DNA of 64,000 bases, from contig CAIVSK010000088.1 in NCBI GenBank assembly GCA_903908495.1, positions 1 through 64,000 on the forward strand, in the 5' to 3' direction. Source of the stretch: Akkermansiaceae bacterium (GTDB lineage Bacteria > Verrucomicrobiota > Verrucomicrobiia > Verrucomicrobiales > Akkermansiaceae). The translations under genes and the position numbers were made by a program. Shown piece by piece: positions 44,267 through 54,823 of the stretch. The first letter of the stretch is position 1, and every line of letters starts with the position of its first letter. The notes beneath the pieces are model-generated. The model was given only the letters and a program-made list of their open reading frames with translations. It was not told the origin of the DNA and ran no database searches.

Positions 44267-46798
44267 ATGATGAGTTTTTCCGTGTTTGATCACAATGGGC
44301 TTCCGCCAGCCTCGACTCCCCCTGGATTTTCGTCGCCCCCCATGGTTCCATCTGGTAGGGTCGTGAATTCATTAGGTTTGAAATGCCCGGTGAATATAGG
44401 GCAGGGCAGGGGAGTGGCCGCGTTTCTACTCATCACAGTCGCCGGGTTGCAGGGTGGGACGATCCATATCGGTGATTCCGCGGCTGCGCCGACGCAACCC
44501 GCCGCTGCTGCTCCGGCGGTGGCTGGCGCGCCGCAATCCCTGCCGGAGGCCGGTATCGATCAGTTGAGCTTTGGCGATGTTGATTCCGAGCGTGATCATG
44601 GCTTCAAGGCTGAGCGCAGCGAGTCATTCCAGGGAGGTCTCAGCCAACCCGCGCGCCGCTTGCTCGCCGGCGGTCCCAATTTCTGGGAAGGCGGCTCGCT
44701 GGAATGGTCGATGAAAGTCGACCCGCAAAAGCAAAACTACCTCAGCGTGAAGTTGTGGGGCTCTGACAAGGGGCACCAGTACGGGCGTCTCATCCTCTTT
44801 GCTGAGGGGCTCCAGGTCGGCTATCGACACGAGAGCGATCATGACCTCCTCAATCAACTCGATGACGATGCCCTCGCTCCTGGCCGATTTATCTATGTCA
44901 CGCTGCCGCTTCCGCCACAGCTCACCGAGGGCAAGACCCGGCTGAATTTGAAGATCATCGCGACGGGGCCGATCTGGTTCTACGGTCAGGATTTCGAGCA
45001 GTATCAGAAGCCATTCACCGCTCCCTCGCGCGGCATCTATCGTGCCTACACCCACACCGGGACGCGCTTTGTGCCGGCAGCTTCCGAGCAACAGGGCGGG
45101 ATACCGGTGGCCAAAGCACGCGCCACGGCCGGACCGGAGGTCATTGTGAAGTCCAAGGAAATCGTCATCGACCGGCTCAAGCGGCTGCTGGAAGGTAATG
45201 GAATCCCCACCAACCAAAAGGGCCGCGCGGAACAACTCGACCTGCTTTCCGAGGCCTATCAAACGCGCTGGACGCCCGCCTACAAGGATCCACGGGTCAC
45301 CAAACGGATCGTCCGCATCGGCGATGCCATGGCGGCAGACTTCCTGAAAGACGCAAAATTCATCGAGCAGGATTGGGGCGGTGGCGGTTGCCTCGGGCAG
45401 GCGGTCATGCTCAGTTGGCCGGAGCTCCACCGCGATCTGGAGGAACGCATCGATGTGGACGGCACCACGATGAGCCGCAGTGACGCCTGGGCCCCGCTGC
45501 TCAGACACAGCGTGGAGTTCTGGCGCAGCCACCGCAGGTCATTCACCAACCAGTCGATGATCGTCGATATGGGCATCCACCTCTCCAACAGCGCACTGCG
45601 TTTGTTGGACCCTGCCAGCGCTCTGCCCGAAGCACGCACCCTGGCATTCCTCTATCAATCAACCGGCATCCAGCCATGGCTGGGCAGCGACACCAAGGAT
45701 GGCGGCAGCGAGGCACCCCACGGCAGGAACTACCGCCTGATCACCCGCAAGGGCCTCTCGCGAGAACTCGGATACGTCGGCTCCTACGGCGAGACGATCC
45801 TGCCTTTCGCCCGCGACATGGCCACGCTGACAGGCGACCGCAAGCTCCGCGAGCAAGTCCGCAAAATGCAGGATGCGCGCCTGTTTTTCCGCTACCCATC
45901 GTTCGACGGCGATGGGTACCGCTGCATGAAACTTGTCAGCGAGATCGACAACCGGGTGGCGCATTACCCGTATTCCGGCAGCGCCTACGCCGCAGCCGAC
46001 GTCCGCGAGGCATGGTGGATGGAAACGGCGGCCCTGCTGCCCGACGATCCCGCCATCGTGGGGGCCGCCCAGCAATCGATGGAGGAAGGCCAATACTTCG
46101 ACCACGTCCAAAGCCGGTTGAAGGACGGCGATACCCTCGGCATGCTGCGCAACGTCGGCAACTGGGAGAAAGTCGCCGCGTTGCCGCAGAGTTCGCTGCG
46201 GCTGCCGATGACTCCGGGTCAGCCGGATTTTGCATTCGCAGATGAGGAAAACGCCGTGCTGGCGATCAAGCACGGCAACACCTCCCTGTTCGTCAATTTT
46301 TACTTTCGCGCCGAGCGGGCCGTCAACCGCGTGGCTCGGGTGTTCGAGTTGACGCCCGACATCACGCGCATCGCCACCGTCCGCAGCGACGTCGAGGTCA
46401 TCGCAAGCGGTGAGACCTACACGCGGCCGGATTGGATCGACCGGATTCGCAACCGCGGCATCACCCCTCCCGGCCAGGACATTCGCCAAGCCTGGGCTGG
46501 CGAAGTGATGCCGGTCTCGAAACGGCCCGATGACGCCGCGCAACCGAAGTACGGTGAATTCGGTCCGTTCGTCGGCAAGGCGGCGTTTTACTCGCTGCGC
46601 TACGGCGATTATCTGATCGGACTCAACACCACCGAGGACCGCAGCTACACCCTTGCGGTTCCCCGCGGCGTCCAGCAAGCGCCGGATCTCATCACCGGAC
46701 AAATGCTCCACCCTGCAGGAAGTGTCGTGGTTCCACCGCTTTCCACCGTGGTGCTTGATCTCGGGAAATCCACCCAATCCCCAAATCAAGGTGATTGA
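44267..46798 (+). CDS. Large secreted protein of unknown specificity, possible carbohydrate-active enzyme
   Basis: Signal-like hydrophobic segment; FWEGGSLEWSMKVDPQKQNYLSVKLWGSD beta domain followed by helical toroid-like region. Family not certain. Confidence 0.6.
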   Translation: MMSFSVFDHNGLPPASTPPGFSSPPMVPSGRVVNSLGLKCPVNIGQGRGVAAFLLITVAGLQGGTIHIGDSAAAPTQPAAAAPAVAGAPQSLPEAGIDQLSFGDVDSERDHGFKAERSESFQGGLSQPARRLLAGGPNFWEGGSLEWSMKVDPQKQNYLSVKLWGSDKGHQYGRLILFAEGLQVGYRHESDHDLLNQLDDDALAPGRFIYVTLPLPPQLTEGKTRLNLKIIATGPIWFYGQDFEQYQKPFTAPSRGIYRAYTHTGTRFVPAASEQQGGIPVAKARATAGPEVIVKSKEIVIDRLKRLLEGNGIPTNQKGRAEQLDLLSEAYQTRWTPAYKDPRVTKRIVRIGDAMAADFLKDAKFIEQDWGGGGCLGQAVMLSWPELHRDLEERIDVDGTTMSRSDAWAPLLRHSVEFWRSHRRSFTNQSMIVDMGIHLSNSALRLLDPASALPEARTLAFLYQSTGIQPWLGSDTKDGGSEAPHGRNYRLITRKGLSRELGYVGSYGETILPFARDMATLTGDRKLREQVRKMQDARLFFRYPSFDGDGYRCMKLVSEIDNRVAHYPYSGSAYAAADVREAWWMETAALLPDDPAIVGAAQQSMEEGQYFDHVQSRLKDGDTLGMLRNVGNWEKVAALPQSSLRLPMTPGQPDFAFADEENAVLAIKHGNTSLFVNFYFRAERAVNRVARVFELTPDITRIATVRSDVEVIASGETYTRPDWIDRIRNRGITPPGQDIRQAWAGEVMPVSKRPDDAAQPKYGEFGPFVGKAAFYSLRYGDYLIGLNTTEDRSYTLAVPRGVQQAPDLITGQMLHPAGSVVVPPLSTVVLDLGKSTQSPNQGD

Positions 46799-46844
46799 CG
46801 ATCGTCCTTGAAAAATGCCGGTGCCCTTGCTAAGCTGTTTCACC

Positions 46845-47114
46845 ATGATAACCACCCTTACTGGCAAGAATCAGATCACCATTCCCGCCTCGTTCGCCGC
46901 CCGCTACCGGATGCAGCGAGGTACCCGGATCGAGTGGATCGCGGGTGCCCTGCCTGACGAATTCCACTGCCGCGTAGTGCCTGACCCGGCGACGCTTGCC
47001 CGGGAGTTGTATGGAGCCGGGCGCAAGTACTTGCTGCCTGGAACGCAAGATCCGATTGTGGAATTCATCACGGAGCGTGCCCAGGATGACGCCATGCGGG
47101 AGGCCTCGCTGTGA
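46845..47114 (+). CDS. AbrB/SpoVT-type antitoxin (VapB-like)
   Basis: MITTLTGKNQITIPASFAARYRMQRGTRIEW; overlaps the toxin start. Confidence 0.88.
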   Translation: MITTLTGKNQITIPASFAARYRMQRGTRIEWIAGALPDEFHCRVVPDPATLARELYGAGRKYLLPGTQDPIVEFITERAQDDAMREASL

Positions 47115-47527
47115 TGTATCTTTTGGACACTTCCGCGGTCCTCGCCCACTTTTTTGCGGAGCCGGGAGGTGGGGAAGTCGCCGCATTGCTGAAGGACGGC
47201 AAGGATTCGGTGGCCTTGGCTGCTCCCAGCTGGGTCGAGCTTGACCGGAAGCTCGGCGCGCTAATCCCCGATGCGGCCGAAGCCGAACGCGTCTTCCGTC
47301 ACTACACTCGCAGCCTTTGCGCGTTGGTGCCGCTTGACGCTGCCGCCACGCTAGCCGCCATCCGCATCCACCGCGCCAGCCCCATCCGCCTGCCAATGGT
47401 GGACGCCCTCATCGCCGGTTGTGCCGCGGCCGCCGGCCTCACACTCGTGCATCGAGACTCCCACATGGACGCCATCCCAGCCGGCGAACTGAAAATGCTC
47501 CGGCTACCCGACAAGTGGACCGTCTGA
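47114..47527 (+). CDS. PIN-domain toxin (VapC-like)
   Basis: MYLLDTSAVLAHFFAEPGGGEVAALL...PMVDALIAGCAAAAGLTLVHRDSHMDAI. Confidence 0.92.
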   Translation: MYLLDTSAVLAHFFAEPGGGEVAALLKDGKDSVALAAPSWVELDRKLGALIPDAAEAERVFRHYTRSLCALVPLDAAATLAAIRIHRASPIRLPMVDALIAGCAAAAGLTLVHRDSHMDAIPAGELKMLRLPDKWTV

Positions 47528-47740
47528 CGACAAACGAGGCTTCGCCTCAGGCCCGAATATAATGCCAGTCATTATGTTGTTGACGGCCGAGGATCCCAAT
47601 TTAATGGCAAGGCCATCACCGCTGCGGGGGCCGGCGAGGGTATGCCGCAGAGAATTGCAACCTCGTTCCCGTTGGATGCCCCGGGAGTTGCGTCATTGAC
47701 CAGCGTGGTTGCTATTTCGCCGGTCGGGTGGGCGATGGTG

Positions 47741-49660
47741 TCAGTGGGCGATGGCCTGGGCCTGCTGTTTGAAAAGGTCGCCGAGTTCGTCGGCGGTAGG
47801 GGCGTTGACCAGATCGCGCAAATGGCCGAGGGCGTGCTCGTTGAGAAACTCGCGGACCCGCTCGGAATTGGCGAAGAGGTCCACTTCGATGAGGATTTTG
47901 GGTCCGGCCGGGGTGCTGATGACAGGATAGACCGGCTGGCTGGGCTTGTCGCCGGTGTTGGCGCGGACGGCGACGGTGGTCCAGGTGATGCCGTGGGCCA
48001 CGGCGATGACGGCGGCGGCGGATTTGGCTTTGCGGGCGCCGCTGATTTCGTAGCCGAGGTTGCGCAGCACGCGGGCCGGGCTTTTTTCGGGGTCGAGCCA
48101 GGCGGTGAGGGCGAGGGCGTCGGCAACGTTGCCGGCGCGGATGGCATTGAGCCAGGAGGCGACGAGCGAGCGGGCCTCGGATTCGGGCGGGGCGTTGCCT
48201 GCGAAGGGGGTGGCGAGGTGTGTGCTATTAGACAGGCAGCGTGTGCGCCAGGTGTCGGCCCAGCGTTTGGTCTCGCCGTCGGCCCAGGTTTTGGCGGCCA
48301 GCAGGTTGCCCTCGGCATCGTCGTCGGGCTGCAATCCGGCGAGCAGCTGCCAACCGGCGTCGGATTTTTCGAAGAAGAACACCCGCAGGTCGAGGCGGTC
48401 GGGTTCGCGCACCGAAAAATATTGGAAACTCGCGGCCGCTACCGAGTCGGTCGCGAAAAACCCCAAGGCTTGCGGGTGGCGGACGCAGGCGGGATCATGC
48501 AAGGCACCCCAAGCGCCGGCGGCCCGAGTGCAGCCGAGGCGCGCGGTCTTGTTGCTGCCGTCCAGATCGAGGATGGCGATGAGCGGCTGCATGGTCGGCG
48601 CGCGGAGGGCTTGGTCCAGGGCCTTGACGGCCTCCGTTGGCGATGCCAGCGGCTGCGCCGGGATGCTCCGGCGCAGGGCTGCCGGGTAGAGGGCGAAGCG
48701 CTTGTCGTCCTGATCGACGTCCGCAGCGGCGTCGGGGTGCGAGTCTTTGGTGGTGAAAAATGCGGGCGGCGGATCCACCTGCCAAAGGCCGTCGGCTTTT
48801 TTCGAGAGGTCCAATTCGACGAGTTCCAACTGCGGTTGGGTGGGGTTGCCAGGGGAGCCGGTGGGGTCGAGGCAAACGACGGAGATCGACGCGGCATCCT
48901 GGTCGACGACGCTGCGCAACACGTCCGGGGCGACGAGCAGGCGCCACGGACGCTTGACGGTCAGAGGCTCGGCTGCGGCGGCTTCGGCGGCTTGCAGGCG
49001 CGTGTTCCAAGCGTCGGGGAGCTGCGGTTGGAGTCCGCCTAACAAACCAAGCATGACCGGCAGTTGTTGCTTGGCGCAAGCCTCGAGGAAGCGCTGGCCG
49101 ACGGCGTCGGGTTCGAGTTGGCGCAAGGTCTCGGGCGGGAGATCGGCGGCGATGGCCTGGCGCATCCGGGCGGTGGTTTGTTGTTGGATGGCGTCGAGCT
49201 CGACGACCTGTTGCTCGAGCATCCATGCCTCGAGGGAGTCGAGGCGTTTGCGCAGGCCCGGGGCGTAGCCGACGCCGGTGTTGTCGAACGAGGCGAGGAC
49301 CGGGGCGGGCAGCCAGGTTTCGCCACGTTTGACGAGGGCCACGGCGAACACGCGGAGGCGGTTGGGATCGAAGCCGCCGACCTTGCGCACCAACACGGCG
49401 GCGAGGTTGTCATCGAGTTTGGCGGTGCTGGCCTCCAAGGTGCCATTGCCGAGGTCGGAGGCGTTGCGTTCCATGCGGCGGGCGATTTCGCGGCGCTTGG
49501 CTTCATCGGTATTGGCGGTGAGAGCGGTATCGCCGCCGGGCTCAAGGTTGAGCTTGCCGGCGCGGACCTTGTAGAGAAACTCGACGGCCACTTGGGCCGG
49601 TTCACGGGGACCGGCCAATGCCACCAGCGGCAATGCGAGCATCAGGTAAAGTGCTTTCAC
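47741..49660 (-). CDS. Secreted hypothetical protein (639 aa)
   Basis: Signal peptide MKALYLMLALPLVALA; long uninterrupted ORF with consistent composition; no recognised domain. Confidence 0.7.
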   Translation of the reverse strand: MKALYLMLALPLVALAGPREPAQVAVEFLYKVRAGKLNLEPGGDTALTANTDEAKRREIARRMERNASDLGNGTLEASTAKLDDNLAAVLVRKVGGFDPNRLRVFAVALVKRGETWLPAPVLASFDNTGVGYAPGLRKRLDSLEAWMLEQQVVELDAIQQQTTARMRQAIAADLPPETLRQLEPDAVGQRFLEACAKQQLPVMLGLLGGLQPQLPDAWNTRLQAAEAAAAEPLTVKRPWRLLVAPDVLRSVVDQDAASISVVCLDPTGSPGNPTQPQLELVELDLSKKADGLWQVDPPPAFFTTKDSHPDAAADVDQDDKRFALYPAALRRSIPAQPLASPTEAVKALDQALRAPTMQPLIAILDLDGSNKTARLGCTRAAGAWGALHDPACVRHPQALGFFATDSVAAASFQYFSVREPDRLDLRVFFFEKSDAGWQLLAGLQPDDDAEGNLLAAKTWADGETKRWADTWRTRCLSNSTHLATPFAGNAPPESEARSLVASWLNAIRAGNVADALALTAWLDPEKSPARVLRNLGYEISGARKAKSAAAVIAVAHGITWTTVAVRANTGDKPSQPVYPVISTPAGPKILIEVDLFANSERVREFLNEHALGHLRDLVNAPTADELGDLFKQQAQAIAH

Positions 49661-49722
49661 TGGCGCAAATTATAGCAGGTCCGCCGCGCGGACGAAAGCC
49701 CGGATTGTGGGCAATTTCGCCT

Positions 49723-50859
49723 TCATTCCTCCACCCGCAGCAATTCCGGCAAGGCACCGGGCACCCCGGCCAAGCGCGGGATCGCCTCCCAGGCGTCGCG
49801 CTCGCCGAGCGTCCGTTGCAGCAGTCGGCGGGTCATTTGGCCGCCGTTTTTGGGCTCCGGGATGAGCGGTCGGAGCGGGTCGCCGGGGGCCTCCAACTCC
49901 AATTGCCAGGCCCGTTTGAGGCGGCTGTCGACCATGCCCTTGCGTTCGCCCCACAGCCGGTACTCGCCGCTGCGCAAGTCGGCCAGCCACACGCCGGACT
50001 TGTTAGATCGGGCGATCCACCAGCCGTCGGCGTAGTTTGCCACCCGTTTGGCCTCGCGGGTATCGGCCACCTTGGCAAAGGCCTGGCGGTTGCGCGGGTA
50101 AACCGTCCAGCGCAGCGGGGTGGAGTGCCACTCGAAGACGGAGCGGTAGCCGACCCAGACTTCGTCGCCGCGATCCACCAAGCCGCGCCACAGCAGGAGG
50201 TTCCACGGGGTGGGGGATTCCATCCGGCGCTCGAAAACGGTGCCGCGGCGGGCTAAATCCGCAGCAAACCCGGCTGATGCGGCCGATTTCGCCAGCACTG
50301 CGAGCGCCAAATAGCCGCCGCTCGCGCCCACGCCCCACCACCACCGGCGGCGGCGTTTGGCTTGCTCCTTCTTGCCGCCGCGCAGCCACACCAGACTCAG
50401 CAACATCACCACCAGCGGCAGCGCGAAGCAAACGTCGCCCGCTCCTAGCAACCCGAACGCCACCCGCGGCGCCGGCAACGGCCACAGCAGCTGCACACCC
50501 GGCAGCGCGAGGCTGTCGATGAGCAGACGGGCGGCACCCACCGCGGCGACCAACCCGCCGGCCTGGCGCCGGGTCACCTTGCCGTGCCGCCACAACTGGA
50601 CCAGCCAGCGGGGCAGCGCCAGGGTGAGTATCAGCAGCAGCAGCAGCGAGTGGCTTGCGGCGTCGGCAGACGCGAGCTTGGCGGACGTGGATAGAAACAG
50701 GCCCGTCAGCGCGTCGAGCCCATCCGGCGCGATGCCCAGCAGCGCGCCCCAGCCCAACGCCCGGTTGCCCATGCGCTTGGCGAGCATGATTTCTGCGAGC
50801 GCCGCGCCCACCGCCGCATGCGTGATCCAATTCATCCCGCGCCAGCTGTTCCCGGCCAT
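49723..50859 (-). CDS. Metal-dependent hydrolase, YbcI/DUF457-like inner-membrane protein
   Basis: MNWITHAAVGAALAEIMLAKRMGNRALGWGALLGIAPDGLD...ASHSLLLLLILTLAL. Confidence 0.72.
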   Translation of the reverse strand: MAGNSWRGMNWITHAAVGAALAEIMLAKRMGNRALGWGALLGIAPDGLDALTGLFLSTSAKLASADAASHSLLLLLILTLALPRWLVQLWRHGKVTRRQAGGLVAAVGAARLLIDSLALPGVQLLWPLPAPRVAFGLLGAGDVCFALPLVVMLLSLVWLRGGKKEQAKRRRRWWWGVGASGGYLALAVLAKSAASAGFAADLARRGTVFERRMESPTPWNLLLWRGLVDRGDEVWVGYRSVFEWHSTPLRWTVYPRNRQAFAKVADTREAKRVANYADGWWIARSNKSGVWLADLRSGEYRLWGERKGMVDSRLKRAWQLELEAPGDPLRPLIPEPKNGGQMTRRLLQRTLGERDAWEAIPRLAGVPGALPELLRVEE

Positions 50860-51059
50860 GCCCGATCCGTCAACTGGAAATTGGCAAAATGCCCCACGAC
50901 GCGGGATTTTGCTCCAAATGTTGAAAGTTTCGATTGCGTTGTGCGTCTGATGGACGGTAAACTTATCTCAGGCATTGTCACTAGGTGGCGCTGTCGGGTG
51001 TAGTGACCAAGTGGATACTCGATACCTACTTGGGCTTGATTTCGACCCCCAAAACCCGC

Positions 51060-54000
51060 ATGAAATTACCATTCAAGGGCCGCCGGCCCAGGGCTTTCGC
51101 CTTAGTCATCACCTTGGCGCTGATGGTGCTTCTCACGCTCATCGTGGTCGGTTTATTGTCACTTTCCAGCGTCGCGCTGAGGACTTCGACCCAAGGCGAG
51201 GCGATGGCCACGGCGCGGGCCAATGCGCGGCTGGCCCTGATGTTGGCGCTGGGTGAACTCCAGCGCAGCGCCGGCCCGGACCAACGCGTCACCGCGCGGG
51301 CCGATATCCTCGATGACAAAATCGCCAACCCGAAAATCACGGGCGTGTGGGAGTCGTTGGAGATCAAGGCGAGTGCGCCACCGTCGGCGGACACCTATAA
51401 GATGGCGGCCAAGGATGCGAAGTTCCGCGCCTGGCTGGTGTCCTACCCCGATCCGGCGACCTCCCGCAAGGCCGCCTTTGCCCACTCGGCGGTGAGTTCT
51501 CCGGTGACGCTGTGGGGCAGCGGCAGTGTCGGTGCCAAGGCCAGCGCCAGAGATTGGGTGAGCGCAACGAAGGTGGCGCTCGTCGCCGCGGGCCGCACGG
51601 CCCCAAGCGGGGCCTTGGCGTGGGCGGTGCTCGACGAGGGCCTCAAGGCGCGCGTCAACACGCCCTACATCGACGGGGCCACCGCGGTGGCCGCCAAAAC
51701 CGTGCAACTCGGCGCTGGCGAGCGCCCCGGCGTCGAGTTCATCGACGGGTTTTCCGGCATGAATCGCCAGCTGTTTGACAAGGACAAGCCGGAGTTCGCC
51801 ACCATTGAAAAAGGTATCAGCCGCCTCAATTACGGCCTGGTCGGGCAGAAGCTTGGCAAAGTCACCCGCGAGGCGTTGCAGGCCGTGACGCATGACATCA
51901 CCACCCAATCCATCGGTCTGTTCACCGACACCGCGCACGGCGGCTTCAAGCAGGATTTCCACTTGCTGACCAACACGACGACCCTGCCGACGATCTATCA
52001 GGGCAAGGGGATTTACGCCACCCGGCTGGGGATGAGTGCGGCCGCGGCACCCTCCGATCCGCCGTGGGCGTCGATCCTGCAATTCAGCCGCTTGTATCGT
52101 GACAAGCTGCTCAAGGACGCCAGCGGTGTGCCCTATCTCAAGGCCCAGTGGCCAGGCGGATGGCAGGCTGCCACCGGCACGGCCCCGTCGCTCACGGTCA
52201 ACCGTGCGCCGCCGCCCGGGGTTGTGCTGCTGCCGACGCTGGCCAAAGTCCAGATGCTCTTCAGCCTGATCGGGCACGATCTCTACAGCTACCCGCCGCC
52301 GGTCGGCAGCGTGATCCCGCCGGATGCGCCGGGATTGCACTTTCCGCAGTGTGACCATTTCCGCGGGACGCCATTTTGTTATGACCTGCACCTGCTCTAC
52401 ACGCCCATTGTCACGCTCCACAACCCATACAACGTGGCGCTCGATTGCAGCGATTTGCGGGTGCAATTTCTCAACGTGCCCTTTGCGATGCAGGTGTTCC
52501 GCAACGGTCTGCCGCAAAGCAACGGCCTGGTGCCCTTGGAGATGATGTATGCCTTAAATGACCACGGTGAGACCAGCAAGGTTTTCGGCATGAATTTGAA
52601 GAGCAAGGGCACCGACGGCAAGCCCGGGGCGGCTGCCTTCCGGCTGCTGCCCGGTGAAGTCAAAGTGTTCTCGCCCTACATCGATCCGACCCGCTCGTAT
52701 GCCGACGAATTCAGCGGCGGGCGCCAGTATTGGGACATTTATGTGAGCACCCATATCACCGATAACATCGACTCCATCCCCGGTTGGCGGGGCGACGGCA
52801 TCGGCTTCGACTGCGACTGGTTGGCGGGCAGCCAAGCGGTGGACGGTCTCGCCGCCAACGGCCACTGGAGTTCCTGTTATGGCTTGGCCAGGGACGACCT
52901 CATCCACGTCCTCTTCGCGCCCTTGAGCATCCCGCTCAGCAATAACAAGTTTGTCGTGCAGATGTCCTCCGCCAGCGGCGGTTCGGGCGGCACCCCGGCG
53001 GTCATCAGTGCCATCGAAATCAATTATGAATCGCCCACCGGGCTGCAGGACTTCATCATCGGTAAAGCTGGCACCCTGCGCTATCCCAAGACCGGCACGG
53101 TCCGCGGGGTGGACATGGTGGACCATTCGACGACGCCGATTCGCGACTACGTCCATCCCAAACCTTTCGCCATGCTCAGCGTGCAGGCCAAGACCACGTC
53201 CGGCGCTCGCGATGCCAGCAACGAGGACGGCACCCTGGCCACCAAGCCGTGGAGTTTCGCCCACGCGGTTGCGGCGGTGTCGTCGCAGAAGATCCCCACC
53301 GAGCACCCGGCCAACCAATCCCACGAAATCGACCTGCAACTCCTCGAAAAGGGAGCCTCCAACCTGGTGCAGGTCGATCCGCAGGACCGCGGCAATTTCA
53401 TCTCCGGCCACACGCCCTTCAACGGCATCAAGTTCGGCGGCCTCTACGATATTCCGCTCGCCCCGCTGCAAAACTTCGCCTCCCTCAACGGCGCCAACCC
53501 CGGCGGTGCCTCCGGCTACCTGCCGCGTTTTGCCCAACCCATCGGCAATTCCTGGGCCCATCCGCTCATCAACCCGGCCAAACTCACCGAGGTCAATAGC
53601 TCCGGCAATTACCTCGATCATTCGTTTTTGCTCAATCTCGCGTTTTACGACAGCTTCTATTTTTCCGGTCTGGCGGCCCAGAGCGGGCCGTTTGGCAACG
53701 GCAAAGCCACCGCCGCCCTGGCCACCGACTTTGCCGCCGGCAAGCCGCTGGACGACCCGCGCCTGCAGCTGCATTTGCCTAACAACCGTCCCGCCTCTGA
53801 TCTGGCGGCCGAGGTGGCCAAGGCCGACGCCTACACCCGCATCGCCGCCTGGCAATTGATGCAGGGGGCGTTCAACATCAACTCCACTTCCGTCCTGGCG
53901 TGGAAGGCGATGCTGGCGTCCATTCACGATTCGCAGGCACTGGTCAACCAACTCAACAAGTCCGCCCAGCCGCCGGGCTCGAAACTCGTCACCCTCGGAG

Positions 54001-54674
54001 CCGAGAAAAAATCCGAGGCGCGCATCAGCCGCTTCCGCCTGCCGGCATCTGTTTCGGCGGCGGGTGGTGGTGATCCGCGCGACGGCTATTGGCTCGGCCC
54101 GCGCGAATACACGGATCACCAGTTGCAGGCACTCGCCGAAAGCATCGTCAAGCAGGTCCGCCTGCGCGGCCCGTTCCTGTCGATGGCCGAATTTGTCAAC
54201 CGCCAGCTCGGCACCGCCCAGACGGCCCAATGCGGCGCCATGCAGCAAGCCATCGATGACACCGCACTCAACCAGGGCATCGCCGTGGATCCCGCCGTCA
54301 ACGCCGGCTATGAAATCGCCGCCGCCGCCGTGGCCAAGTACAAGTATGCGAATGCGCTGGCCGGCATCGGCCCGAGTTATCAAGGCGCACCGGGGTATCT
54401 GACCCAGGCGGACCTGCTCAACGTGTTAGGCAATGCCGCCACGCCACGCTCGGACACCTTCACCATCCGCGGCTACGGCGAGGCGCGCGACCCTGCCGGC
54501 AAGATTCTGGCCAAGACCACCTGCGAGGCGGTGGTGCAACGCTTCCCTGAGTGGGTCGATCCGGCCGACCCGGTCGAAACCGCCCCGGACAAGCTCACCA
54601 GTCAGCCTAACAAGAACTTCGGCCGCCGTTTTGTCATCACCTCGCTGCGCTGGCTCAGCCCGAACGAAATTTAG
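51060..54674 (+). CDS. Verru_Chthon cassette protein A-like (large pseudopilin-type protein)
   Basis: RRPRAFALVITLALMVLLTLIVVGLLSLSSVALRTSTQGEAMATARANARLALMLALGELQRSAGPDQRVTARADI, characteristic N-terminus of the TIGR02600-type family. Confidence 0.82.
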   Translation: MKLPFKGRRPRAFALVITLALMVLLTLIVVGLLSLSSVALRTSTQGEAMATARANARLALMLALGELQRSAGPDQRVTARADILDDKIANPKITGVWESLEIKASAPPSADTYKMAAKDAKFRAWLVSYPDPATSRKAAFAHSAVSSPVTLWGSGSVGAKASARDWVSATKVALVAAGRTAPSGALAWAVLDEGLKARVNTPYIDGATAVAAKTVQLGAGERPGVEFIDGFSGMNRQLFDKDKPEFATIEKGISRLNYGLVGQKLGKVTREALQAVTHDITTQSIGLFTDTAHGGFKQDFHLLTNTTTLPTIYQGKGIYATRLGMSAAAAPSDPPWASILQFSRLYRDKLLKDASGVPYLKAQWPGGWQAATGTAPSLTVNRAPPPGVVLLPTLAKVQMLFSLIGHDLYSYPPPVGSVIPPDAPGLHFPQCDHFRGTPFCYDLHLLYTPIVTLHNPYNVALDCSDLRVQFLNVPFAMQVFRNGLPQSNGLVPLEMMYALNDHGETSKVFGMNLKSKGTDGKPGAAAFRLLPGEVKVFSPYIDPTRSYADEFSGGRQYWDIYVSTHITDNIDSIPGWRGDGIGFDCDWLAGSQAVDGLAANGHWSSCYGLARDDLIHVLFAPLSIPLSNNKFVVQMSSASGGSGGTPAVISAIEINYESPTGLQDFIIGKAGTLRYPKTGTVRGVDMVDHSTTPIRDYVHPKPFAMLSVQAKTTSGARDASNEDGTLATKPWSFAHAVAAVSSQKIPTEHPANQSHEIDLQLLEKGASNLVQVDPQDRGNFISGHTPFNGIKFGGLYDIPLAPLQNFASLNGANPGGASGYLPRFAQPIGNSWAHPLINPAKLTEVNSSGNYLDHSFLLNLAFYDSFYFSGLAAQSGPFGNGKATAALATDFAAGKPLDDPRLQLHLPNNRPASDLAAEVAKADAYTRIAAWQLMQGAFNINSTSVLAWKAMLASIHDSQALVNQLNKSAQPPGSKLVTLGAEKKSEARISRFRLPASVSAAGGGDPRDGYWLGPREYTDHQLQALAESIVKQVRLRGPFLSMAEFVNRQLGTAQTAQCGAMQQAIDDTALNQGIAVDPAVNAGYEIAAAAVAKYKYANALAGIGPSYQGAPGYLTQADLLNVLGNAATPRSDTFTIRGYGEARDPAGKILAKTTCEAVVQRFPEWVDPADPVETAPDKLTSQPNKNFGRRFVITSLRWLSPNEI

Positions 54675-54756
54675 GCTTTGCCCAACTCTCACCATGAGAT
54701 GAAGGCACGAATCGGTCCTTGGAGTGCTTTGCGGGGGCTGACCGTCGTGTTGGCTA

Positions 54757-54791
54757 GCAAAAACCCCCGTCCGGCGGGGCCGGGCGGGGGT
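54757..54791 (-). terminator. Rho-independent terminator downstream of the RRM gene
   Basis: Minus strand: CCCCCGCCCGGCCCCGCCGGACGGGGGTTTTTGC. Confidence 0.85.
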
Positions 54792-54823
54792 GGTTGGGAA
54801 TGCGCTGAGGCGCGACTGGTGGG

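Noticed and set aside
39052-54430. Frequent GTTAG/CTAAC words in coding sequence, possibly a recoded or avoided restriction motif
   Set aside because: A rough expectation from base composition (about 80 on both strands) does not make it clearly enriched, and other TTA contexts exist (for example TTACTC in trpD, TTATGC in malQ). Not supportable without counting.
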